Shown: piece after piece, positions 1 to 4,461 of the stretch | Layout: each line of letters begins with the position of its first letter | Numbering within the stretch: position 1 is the stretch's first letter | DNA from: Nitrosomonas sp. | GTDB taxonomy: Bacteria; Pseudomonadota; Gammaproteobacteria; Burkholderiales; Nitrosomonadaceae | Assembly: GCA_005779435.1 (NCBI GenBank) | Contig: SXJH01000152.1 | Coordinates: 1-8,925, forward strand | Direction: 5' to 3' | DNA: 8,925 nucleotides | Position numbers and translations under genes: made by a program | Notes under the pieces: generated by a model | What the model was told of the DNA's origin: nothing | Databases searched by the model: none | What the model saw: the letters and a program-made list of their open reading frames with translations, nothing else

Positions 1-450
1 GATCAACGCCCGCGCAATCGCCACGCGCTGCAACTCGCCGCCGGACAATTGGCGCGGAAAATGAGGCCCGCGACCGTGCAGACCCACTTGTTCCAGCATC
101 CGGCCGACGCGCTGCGTGGCTTCGCCGTTCAACAGCAACGGTAACGCGACATTCTGCGCCACCGTCAAATGCGGCAACACATGAAACGCCTGAAAAATGA
201 ACCCGAACTGCTCGCGCCGCAATCGCGTCGCGGCATCGTCATCGAGCGATGAAATCGCCGCGCCGTCGATCAGCACCTCCCCAGAATCCGGCGTATCCAG
301 CCCGGCGATCAGATTCAACAACGTCGATTTGCCCACCCCAGATTCCCCCATAATCGCGACGTAATCGCCCGCAGGCAAGCGATAGCTCAAATCGGTCAGA
401 ACCTTCCGCCCTTCGGCGTAACCTTTGGTGATATGGTGTAATTCCAGCAT
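1..450 (-). CDS. ABC transporter ATP-binding protein, LolD/MacB type (partial, N-terminal part)
   Basis: This is the first 150 residues of an ABC ATPase whose C-terminus lies beyond the left edge. Read from the ATG at 450, the frame is open to position 1. Visible motifs are the Walker A GESGVGKST (residues 35-43), the Q-loop glutamine in FIFQAFHVLP (Q87), and the ABC signature LSGGE (135-139) followed by LQRVAIARAL. The Walker B aspartate, the D-loop and the H-loop must lie outside the window. The short N-terminus, the segment GLDTPDSGEV and the LPHLTVAQNVALPLLL stretch are typical of the LolD/MacB/FtsE group. These ATPases power lipoprotein release, macrolide or peptide export, or related mechanotransmission with an FtsX-like permease. 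The permease would be expected next, off the window. No clear Shine-Dalgarno site precedes the ATG. The gene diverges from ppiC. The exact substrate cannot be assigned. Confidence 0.9.
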   Translation of the reverse strand, partial: MLELHHITKGYAEGRKVLTDLSYRLPAGDYVAIMGESGVGKSTLLNLIAGLDTPDSGEVLIDGAAISSLDDDAATRLRREQFGFIFQAFHVLPHLTVAQNVALPLLLNGEATQRVGRMLEQVGLHGRGPHFPRQLSGGELQRVAIARALI

Positions 451-593
451 AGTCGATGATAGTGCGGCAATTCGTTGAAAAGAGGATGGCCGGGAATGCT
501 GAAAGACTATACAGCCAGCGCCGGGCCAAGGTATGCTTAACTGTACCACGTAACCGCAACAATTTTAAAAATCAAAAAAAGAGGAGAAAAATC

Positions 594-875
594 ATGACAC
601 GAGCCAGCGCACGTCATATTCTGGTCAAAACCGAAGAGCAATGTAACAGCCTGAAAGCCGAAATCGAAAGCGGCGCCAGTTTCAGCGAATTGGCGCAACA
701 ACATTCGCTGTGCCCGTCCGGCAAGCAAGGCGGCGAGTTAGGCGAATTCGGACGCGGACAAATGGTGAAGGAATTCGACACCGTCGTATTCAGCGCACCG
801 GTCGGCGAAGTGCAAGGGCCGGTCAAAACGCAGTTTGGGTATCATTTGGTGGAGGTGACGGAGCGGAGGGATTAG
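594..875 (+). CDS. ppiC: Peptidyl-prolyl cis-trans isomerase, parvulin family (PpiC)
   Basis: A 93-residue stand-alone parvulin, the same length as E. coli PpiC. It catalyses cis-trans isomerisation of X-Pro bonds. There is no signal peptide, so it is predicted to be cytoplasmic. The family hallmarks are clear: ARHILVK at residues 5-11, FSELAQQHS around 32-40, CPSGKQGGELGEFGRGQMV in the middle, FDTVVFS, and the C-terminal TQFGYHLVEV. The start is set by a strong Shine-Dalgarno GAGGAG (581-586), eight bases before the ATG at 594. A reading frame continues upstream of it but is not supported. The stop codon TAG (873-875) sits in TTAGC, only 8 bases before a GTTGGGT heptamer that marks the edge of the cassette-like island downstream. 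The gene itself looks intact and of normal host type. Confidence 0.95.
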   Translation: MTRASARHILVKTEEQCNSLKAEIESGASFSELAQQHSLCPSGKQGGELGEFGRGQMVKEFDTVVFSAPVGEVQGPVKTQFGYHLVEVTERRD

Positions 876-884
876 CGTTGTCCG

Positions 885-1083
885 TTGGGTATGCTTCTTT
901 GGGGTGGTTTGCGTCATTTCGGACATCTAATTGTAGGGGAGGAATAGTGACAAGCCGTTTCTTTGCTGATCCTGAGCCCGTTTTAGGGACTCTTGCGCGT
1001 TTATTCGCTGCTGATGGTGCGGCGAAAGAGGTCGCAATTTTAACTTACCTCCCGCCGCTCCAGCTTGCCGGTTACGCGAAACG
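885..1083 (+). mobile_element. Possible short, decayed integron gene cassette (upstream of the brnTA cassette)
   Basis: The segment is bounded by two 7-base matches to the integron core-site consensus GTTRRRY: GTTGGGT at 884-890 and GTTAGAT at 1083-1089. Just before the right boundary, CCGGTTA (1068-1074) lies at the same distance from the core heptamer as CCGGTTA (1695-1701) does in the clear attC at 1653-1716. So the right half (L'-R') of an attC appears present. The left half is poor. TTTTAAC (1038-1044) is the best R'' candidate, matching 5 of 7 bases of the complement of GTTAGAT, and the implied site is only 52 bases with no convincing inner stem. I read this as a cassette with a truncated or degenerate attC. 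A chance resemblance remains possible. Confidence 0.4.
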
Positions 1084-1087
1084 TTAG
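947..1087 (+). CDS. Small 46-residue ORF, probably a truncated gene remnant
   Basis: A GTG start at 947 follows a good Shine-Dalgarno (AGGGGAGG, 935-942) and opens 46 codons ending at TAG 1085-1087. The stop lies inside the GTTAGAT core heptamer. The peptide begins VTSRFFADPEPVLGTLARLF and ends LQLAGYAKR. The part up to KEVAILTY has an ordinary coding look: acidic, hydrophobic and amphipathic. From about residue 35 the protein is encoded by the attC-like right half. It vaguely recalls the N-terminus of a family of larger conserved hypothetical proteins, but I cannot name it with confidence. The likely history is a longer cassette gene that lost its 3' part by deletion into its own attC. It may still be translated, but no function is proposed. 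Confidence 0.3.
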   Translation: MTSRFFADPEPVLGTLARLFAADGAAKEVAILTYLPPLQLAGYAKR

Positions 1088-1113
1088 ATCTCGACCTGCT
1101 AGCAGATAGATAG

Positions 1114-1129
1114 CCATATTTTTATATGG
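1114..1129 (+). promoter_or_regulatory. Perfect palindrome upstream of brnT, candidate antitoxin operator
   Basis: CCATAT-TTTT-ATATGG has two perfect 6-base arms around a 4-base centre. It ends 32 bases before the brnT ATG. A weak sigma-70-like pair overlaps it: TCGACC at 1091-1096, an 18-base spacer, and CATATT at 1115-1120. Ribbon-helix-helix antitoxins of BrnTA operons are known to repress their own promoter by binding such short inverted repeats. Assigning this one as the operator is inference from position and symmetry. Confidence 0.45.
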
Positions 1130-1161
1130 AATTTTACACGCCGCTCTGCTAAGCTGAGTTC

Positions 1162-1452
1162 ATGAAGAAAACTCGGTTTGAGTGGGATGAAAACAAGGAT
1201 GCTGAAAACCAGGTAAAACATGGAATACCGTTTTCTCTGGCACAGTATGCCTTCGCCGATCCCCGCCGTGTCATAGCCGAAGACCTCGCTCACAGCGAAA
1301 CTGAAAAACGCTACTTTTGTTTCGGCGAGGTCGATGGCGGCATTCTCACCGTCCGCTTTACCTATCGCGGCAGTGTGATTCGTATATTTGGCGCCGGTTA
1401 CTGGCGAAAGGGAAAGACAATTTATGAGCACGAAAATCAAGTACACCGATGA
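1162..1452 (+). CDS. brnT: BrnT family type II toxin (ribonuclease)
   Basis: A 96-residue protein of the BrnT (formerly DUF497) family. These are small RelE-fold ribonucleases that arrest translation when freed from their BrnA antitoxin. Family features visible are FEWDENK at residues 6-12, the following N and KHG (19-21) with the hydrophobic FSLAQYAFADP stretch, the central HSETEKR, and RFTYRGSVIRI leading into a C-terminal IYEHE. The length is typical. The segment after RIFGAG reads YWRKGKTIYE, where the family more often shows an ISAR.A-type stretch, so the C-terminal strand is divergent. The ATG at 1162 is the first in frame and has only a weak Shine-Dalgarno. The gene overlaps brnA by 29 bases, implying coupled expression. 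It lies within the integron cassette 1084-1710. Confidence 0.9.
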   Translation: MKKTRFEWDENKDAENQVKHGIPFSLAQYAFADPRRVIAEDLAHSETEKRYFCFGEVDGGILTVRFTYRGSVIRIFGAGYWRKGKTIYEHENQVHR

Positions 1453-1702
1453 GCCCATTGAGGCCAAGGTCATTCAAGACTTTCTCCCGCCCCCCGAAGA
1501 GCTTGCCTTTCGGGAGGAAGGAGTGAAGGTGACCATAGCTCTTAGCAAGAAGAGCGTTGAGTTCTTCAAGGCCGAGGCCACAAAACACCATACCCAATAT
1601 CAGCGCATGATTCGCAGGCTTATCGATAGCTACGTGGATGCCTATGACAAACCTCTAACATCGCGCTCAACTCGGACTGCCCGTAAGCGGGCGTCCGGTT
1701 AG
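1424..1702 (+). CDS. brnA: BrnA-type antitoxin, CopG/ribbon-helix-helix family
   Basis: A 92-residue antitoxin. The N-terminal part (about 1-33, containing KYTDEP and DFLPPPEEL) is the toxin-facing segment. The part at about 34-74, starting VKVTIALSKKSVEFF and including HHTQYQRMIRRLID, is a ribbon-helix-helix DNA-binding domain of CopG type. It should neutralise BrnT and, as a dimer, repress the operon, possibly at the palindrome at 1114-1129. The start at 1424 is preferred over the in-frame ATG at 1388 because MSTKIKYTDEP begins the conserved region. It overlaps brnT by 29 bases, the usual toxin-first BrnTA order. From about P77 to the stop, the reading frame runs through the attC site, giving a basic tail rich in Arg and Lys. 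The stop TAG at 1700-1702 lies in the attC L' region. Confidence 0.88.
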   Translation: MSTKIKYTDEPIEAKVIQDFLPPPEELAFREEGVKVTIALSKKSVEFFKAEATKHHTQYQRMIRRLIDSYVDAYDKPLTSRSTRTARKRASG

Positions 1703-1716
1703 CTTGCACGTTGGGT
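1653..1716 (+). other. Integron attC recombination site (64 bp)
   Basis: The imperfect palindrome has the standard attC architecture. R'' is CTCTAAC (1653-1659) and R' is GTTGGGT (1710-1716), a full match to GTTRRRY. Between them the L''/L' stem pairs 1665-1677 with 1693-1703 through 11 base pairs, leaving C1668 and T1672 unpaired on the left arm. An apical stem pairs 1679-1683 with 1688-1692 (GCCCG with CGGGC) around a TAAG loop, with T1678 bulged. Unpaired bases on one arm are characteristic of attC, where the bottom strand folds and IntI uses extrahelical bases to recognise it. 64 bp is within the known size range. The end of brnA, including its stop codon, lies inside the site. Confidence 0.82.
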
Positions 1717-1718
1717 GC

Positions 1719-1764
1719 CATTGCGGCTCTGGTCATTGCGCCCGAAATATCTTGACCCGCAATG
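1719..1764. repeat. Separated inverted repeat in the brnA/GNAT convergent gap
   Basis: CATTGCGG (1719-1726) and its exact complement CCGCAATG (1757-1764) flank 30 bases, and a second direct CATTGCG lies at 1734-1740. There is no T-tract after the right arm, so it does not look like an intrinsic terminator. The rest of the gap, 1703-1851, holds the attC end and nothing else I can name. It could be a decayed cassette start or plain intergenic DNA. Confidence 0.25.
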
Positions 1765-1851
1765 TCTAGTGGCGCTGTGGCGGGAGGCGACCTGGAATAA
1801 TTCAGTGTTTCCTTGGCACAATGAGGGTATAAGTGTTGCCGGTTCGCATAG

Positions 1852-2709
1852 TTAACCCAATTCGAAGCTCGTGATACTAAAAATCTTTTGCAATGGCAGT
1901 TCCGGAAATTCGCCTGCGTACATTCTCGCCGTTTCAAATGAAAATTGCATGCCGTGCTTGTGTGCGAGATCAATCGCTTCCGTGTTGGGTTCGGGCGCGT
2001 CTAAATAAATCGCGGTTCCCGCAGGTATTTTGGATGTCAGCGCTATCAATATTTCATGGGCGATGGCGGGGGTTTCGGCGTTCAATGGCCCTATCTTGTA
2101 GTCTGATCTGCAGGCCCTGATCACTCCGTATCCCTGCAGTTTTTCATGCATAAAGAATCCAAAAGAAAAGCTGCCGGGTTGGGCGATCCATTTTTTGAGA
2201 AAGTTTTCTCTGTCGGCAGGGAAGAAATTTTTATCGTATTCGTGTACGGATGAAAAGTTGTCTACGGATAATATTCTGATATTTGGCGATAAATTTTGAT
2301 TTGTTTTGCTCGTTCCGGCAAATCGCATATTTCTGTGCGCGAATCGGAATCCGGATTTTTTATAGTTGTCTTGTTGGGCGACGACGCCATCCAGTCCGAT
2401 GGTCCGTTCTGCCAAATAATCAAGGCCCTTGTTCCATATTTGTATGCCGTAACCTTTTTTTCGGTACTCCGGTTTGACAATGTATAAACCGGCAAATCCA
2501 AAGTGTGCGCCGTATCTTACCGCTGCCATGGCGGCGACCGGGGTATCGCCGATTTTTCCCATAAAGAAGCCGGTTGGATCGGCGGCATAAAAACAGTCGG
2601 CATCGTGCAAGCCCGGATTCCAGCCTTCGATGGCCGCCCAATCGATAGCGGTATCGATTTCCTCGCGCGACATGGTTGTTATTGCGTAATTGTGCGGTGC
2701 CGGTATCAT
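1852..2709 (-). CDS. Two-domain GNAT family N-acetyltransferase
   Basis: A 285-residue cytoplasmic acetyltransferase. Residues about 10-130 form a GNAT domain that would bind acetyl-CoA. Motif A is readable as YIVKPEYRKKGYG, with the pyrophosphate-binding RKKGYG at 83-88 on the current start. It is preceded by the conserved AAIEGWNPGLHDADCFYAADP block, and followed by GLDGVVAQQDNYKKSGF, in which the last residues resemble the usual GNAT Y..GF motif. The remaining C-terminal half (about 140-285) fits the second, GNAT-like domain seen in YitH-type proteins. The acyl acceptor is unknown. The ATG at 2709 is preferred over a TTG 13 codons upstream. A further ATG at 2673 is possible, and none of the three has a good Shine-Dalgarno. 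The gene converges on brnA and diverges from the GDSL hydrolase. Its base composition looks slightly more AT-rich than its neighbours. Confidence 0.85.
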   Translation of the reverse strand: MIPAPHNYAITTMSREEIDTAIDWAAIEGWNPGLHDADCFYAADPTGFFMGKIGDTPVAAMAAVRYGAHFGFAGLYIVKPEYRKKGYGIQIWNKGLDYLAERTIGLDGVVAQQDNYKKSGFRFAHRNMRFAGTSKTNQNLSPNIRILSVDNFSSVHEYDKNFFPADRENFLKKWIAQPGSFSFGFFMHEKLQGYGVIRACRSDYKIGPLNAETPAIAHEILIALTSKIPAGTAIYLDAPEPNTEAIDLAHKHGMQFSFETARMYAGEFPELPLQKIFSITSFELG

Positions 2710-2807
2710 AAATCGCGATCGATAAGAATTGAGCTTGAGATAAAGCAATATGTTACGCCATAAATCGTATTTAATGCGCTTCGTTCATTGTTGCCGTCTT
2801 GGCAAAG

Positions 2808-2822
2808 TGGCGATCCGATTGC
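2808..2822 (+). promoter_or_regulatory. Possible sigma-54 (-24/-12) promoter element
   Basis: TGGC-N7-TTGC places GG and GC exactly 10 bases apart, as in RpoN promoters (TGGCAC-N5-TTGC). It lies 108 bases before the GDSL hydrolase ATG. The bases after TGGC (GA rather than AC) and the flanks do not match the consensus, and no activator site was recognised. This could easily be chance. Confidence 0.2.
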
Positions 2823-2888
2823 GCCGGGCGGTTGTGCTGTGCAATGATGGCATGGAGACCGGTTTCGGTTGCGCAAATGTTTTTTTAA

Positions 2889-2903
2889 CCGCCTGTCAGG
2901 CGG
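2889..2903. repeat. Perfect 7-base-arm inverted repeat upstream of the GDSL hydrolase
   Basis: CCGCCTG-T-CAGGCGG is preceded by a run of T (2880-2886) and sits 11 bases before the AAAAGGAG Shine-Dalgarno (2913-2920). The T-run is on the wrong side for a terminator on the plus strand, and the minus strand would give A after the stem. It could be an operator or a 5'-leader element. The one-base centre favours a DNA-binding site over an RNA hairpin. Confidence 0.35.
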
Positions 2904-2930
2904 CCAATTCTTAAAAGGAGTATTTTCGAT

Positions 2931-3959
2931 ATGCGATTAATCGGCGGTTTGTCACGAATTGTTTTAATCGTCGCGGTATCCGCGTTGTTGTCACCGGCGT
3001 TGTCTTTGGCACAAGAGCGCTCAATCGGCAGGGTTGCGGTGTTCGGTACGAGTTTGAGCGATCCGGGCAATGCGTTTACTGTGTTTTCCGATCCCGCTGC
3101 TTTCGGCTTGGATCAAAGTTGCGATTTCGATGCGCCGTCCAATACGCCGCCATACGATTCGCTGGACGATTTTCTCGTGCCGGTCAGCAGTTATGCAAAA
3201 GGCGGACATCATTTTTCCAACGGTGCGACATGGGTCGAGCAATTTGCGCTGGGTACGCATTTTGCGGGCAATGTGCGGCCCGCGTTGCGAAGCGCTGCTT
3301 TGAAAGCGAGTAACTATGCTGTTGGCGGAGCCAGGGCTGCCGATTTTGCTTGCAGATATAATTTCAACGATCAGTTGAGCGCTTATCTCGCCGATTTCCC
3401 GGTAACGTCAGCCGATACGCTGATCGTGATTGAAATCGGCAGCAACGATGTGCGGGATGCGTTGGCCGGGGTGACTGCCGGTCAAGATCCATCGGCGGTG
3501 ATTGGCGCCGCGCTGGGCAATATTCAGCACACGATTCAAGTATTGTACGGCCAAGGCGCGCGGAAGTTCTTGCTGGTGAATGCGCCGAACATCGGGGCGA
3601 CGCCTGCGGTCAGGATGATCGATAACGCATTCGGCGGGCAGGGGCTGGTCATTGCTGCGGCGAACGGCCTGGCGGTCGCTTTTAATACGGGACTGATGAG
3701 CGTGCAACATGGCCTGAATGCAGGATTGCAGGGTATCGATATCAAGCTGCTGGATCTTTATGCTTTGTTAAATGAGGTGCTTGAAACACCGGAAGCCTTT
3801 TCAATCGGCAATACGACCGATGCTTGCGTAACTCCCGGCGTTGCGCCGTATCAATGTGAATTTCCCGATGCTTACTTGTTTTGGGACGGCGTGCATCCGA
3901 CCAAGGCAGTGCACGGCATTGTGGCCCGGAAAGCGGCGGAGCTTGTCTTGACGGAGTAG
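2931..3959 (+). CDS. Exported SGNH/GDSL-family hydrolase (esterase/lipase-like)
   Basis: A 342-residue protein with a signal peptide: Arg at 2 and 9, a hydrophobic core at about 10-24, and likely cleavage after LSLA (residue 27). It is therefore periplasmic or secreted. SGNH blocks are in order: block I FGTSLSDPGN (38-47) with the predicted nucleophile S41, block II glycine in NYAVGGARA (128-136), block III GSND (170-173), and block V FWDGVHPT (317-324) with the catalytic D319 and H322. Block I has Thr where the name-giving GDSL has Asp. The catalytic serine is kept, so activity is expected. Four cysteines in the mature part could form disulfides. There is no C-terminal autotransporter barrel. 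The strong Shine-Dalgarno AAAAGGAG sets the start. The substrate is an ester of unknown type (lipid, acetylated sugar or polymer). Confidence 0.9.
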   Translation: MRLIGGLSRIVLIVAVSALLSPALSLAQERSIGRVAVFGTSLSDPGNAFTVFSDPAAFGLDQSCDFDAPSNTPPYDSLDDFLVPVSSYAKGGHHFSNGATWVEQFALGTHFAGNVRPALRSAALKASNYAVGGARAADFACRYNFNDQLSAYLADFPVTSADTLIVIEIGSNDVRDALAGVTAGQDPSAVIGAALGNIQHTIQVLYGQGARKFLLVNAPNIGATPAVRMIDNAFGGQGLVIAAANGLAVAFNTGLMSVQHGLNAGLQGIDIKLLDLYALLNEVLETPEAFSIGNTTDACVTPGVAPYQCEFPDAYLFWDGVHPTKAVHGIVARKAAELVLTE

Positions 3960-4020
3960 GCGCTATCGAATCGCCCCGCCTCGTCTTATTCCGGGGGGGT
4001 GAATGAATGAGCGTGTGCTT

Positions 4021-4323
4021 TCATCGGCGGTGTCCTCGATGGCCTCCGCTGCGATGACCGCCGAAGTGTTTGTGGCCGCCGGAGTGCCGATGGCTGCCGA
4101 TGAAGTGTTTATGTCCGCCATTGTGATGGATGTGTCCGCCGATGTAATGCCTGGGGGTGTTCACATAACCCTGGGTGCTGTAATAAATCGACGGTTGGTG
4201 TCCGTAGCCATAAGCGGTTCCCCGGTAATATCCCGCGCTGCCATAATAAGGCGTGGCCACGCAGCCGGTGAGAAAAAGCAAGCCGGCGATGACGGCGACG
4301 ATTAGCATTTTTTTCGTGTTCAT
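4021..4323 (-). CDS. Small His/Gly-rich lipoprotein, hypothetical
   Basis: A 100-residue protein. The N-terminus is a lipoprotein signal: MNTKK, a hydrophobic stretch, then the lipobox LTGC with the acylated cysteine at 21. The next residue is Val, not Asp, so outer-membrane sorting is expected. The mature part first has a Tyr/Gly-rich stretch (PYYGSAGYYRGTAYGYG), then about 55 residues dominated by Gly, His and Arg, with repeats of GGHKHF and some 14 histidines. Such tails often bind Ni, Cu or Zn, but the low complexity gives no family assignment. The ATG at 4323 is chosen over one 7 codons upstream because AGGAGA lies 7 bases before it. The gene converges on the GDSL hydrolase and diverges from the DhaK-DhaL kinase. 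Long plus-strand frames across this gene are composition shadows. Confidence 0.75.
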   Translation of the reverse strand: MNTKKMLIVAVIAGLLFLTGCVATPYYGSAGYYRGTAYGYGHQPSIYYSTQGYVNTPRHYIGGHIHHNGGHKHFIGSHRHSGGHKHFGGHRSGGHRGHRR

Positions 4324-4434
4324 GACATTTCTCCTGTGATTCAATGCCGAATCGTTCCGGCATTTCGGTTTCGATTGTGCGGTCTTTGGGCTGAATAGCG
4401 GCTGAATGCAAAACGGTTGTTGCCGGACGCATGC

Positions 4435-4450
4435 TATTTTTTGAAAAATA
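4435..4450. repeat. AT-rich palindrome immediately upstream of the DhaK-DhaL kinase gene
   Basis: TATTTTT-TG-AAAAATA has perfect 7-base arms around a 2-base centre and ends 11 bases before the ATG at 4462. It occupies the place of the promoter or leader in the divergent gap 4324-4461. It could be a repressor site. As RNA it would be a weak A/U hairpin. Confidence 0.3.
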
Positions 4451-4461
4451 CGGTGTAAGCG

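Larger units (their letters stand above)
1084..1710 (+). mobile_element. Integron gene cassette carrying a brnTA-type toxin-antitoxin pair
   Basis: The unit runs from the cleavage point in GTTAGAT (G at 1083, cassette beginning TTAGAT) to the G of GTTGGGT at 1710. It contains one promoter-like region, brnT, brnA and an attC at the 3' end, which is the standard cassette layout. A consistency check supports it. In a circular cassette the R' box would be G plus the cassette's own first six bases, GTTAGAT. Its complement ATCTAAC matches the cassette's R'' box CTCTAAC (1653-1659) at 6 of 7 positions, better than the neighbouring GTTGGGT does. That is the expected footprint of IntI-mediated integration. 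No integrase or attI is in the window, so the cassette is either part of an integrase-less cluster or inserted at a secondary site. Toxin-antitoxin cassettes with their own promoter are a known class in chromosomal integrons. Confidence 0.75.

Noticed and set aside
710..946. The longer upstream extension of the 46-codon ORF, reading through ppiC.
   Set aside because: It overlaps the well-supported ppiC gene out of frame and has an Arg-rich shadow composition. Only the GTG at 947 has a Shine-Dalgarno.
1592..1598. ACCCAAT inside brnA as the R'' box of the downstream attC.
   Set aside because: It lies in the conserved HTQY codons of the antitoxin, and the CTCTAAC at 1653 gives a foldable 64-bp site with paired L boxes.
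884..1851. A novel phage-defence island around brnTA.
   Set aside because: Only a toxin-antitoxin pair and a decayed ORF are present. No effector, sensor or nuclease genes accompany them within the window.
1830..1858. A possible third cassette boundary at GCCGGTT...GTTAACC next to the GNAT stop codon.
   Set aside because: GTTAACC does not fit GTTRRRY, no R'' box or paired stem is visible upstream, and the gene there points the wrong way for a usual cassette.
2880..2903. Hairpin plus T-run as an intrinsic terminator.
   Set aside because: The T-run precedes the stem on the plus strand, and on the minus strand the stem is followed by A, so neither direction fits.
4003..4305. A 100-codon plus-strand ORF opposite the His-rich lipoprotein gene.
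   Set aside because: The minus strand has a lipobox signal peptide and a good Shine-Dalgarno. The plus-strand frame is rich in Ala/Val/Met because it is antisense to Gly/His codons.
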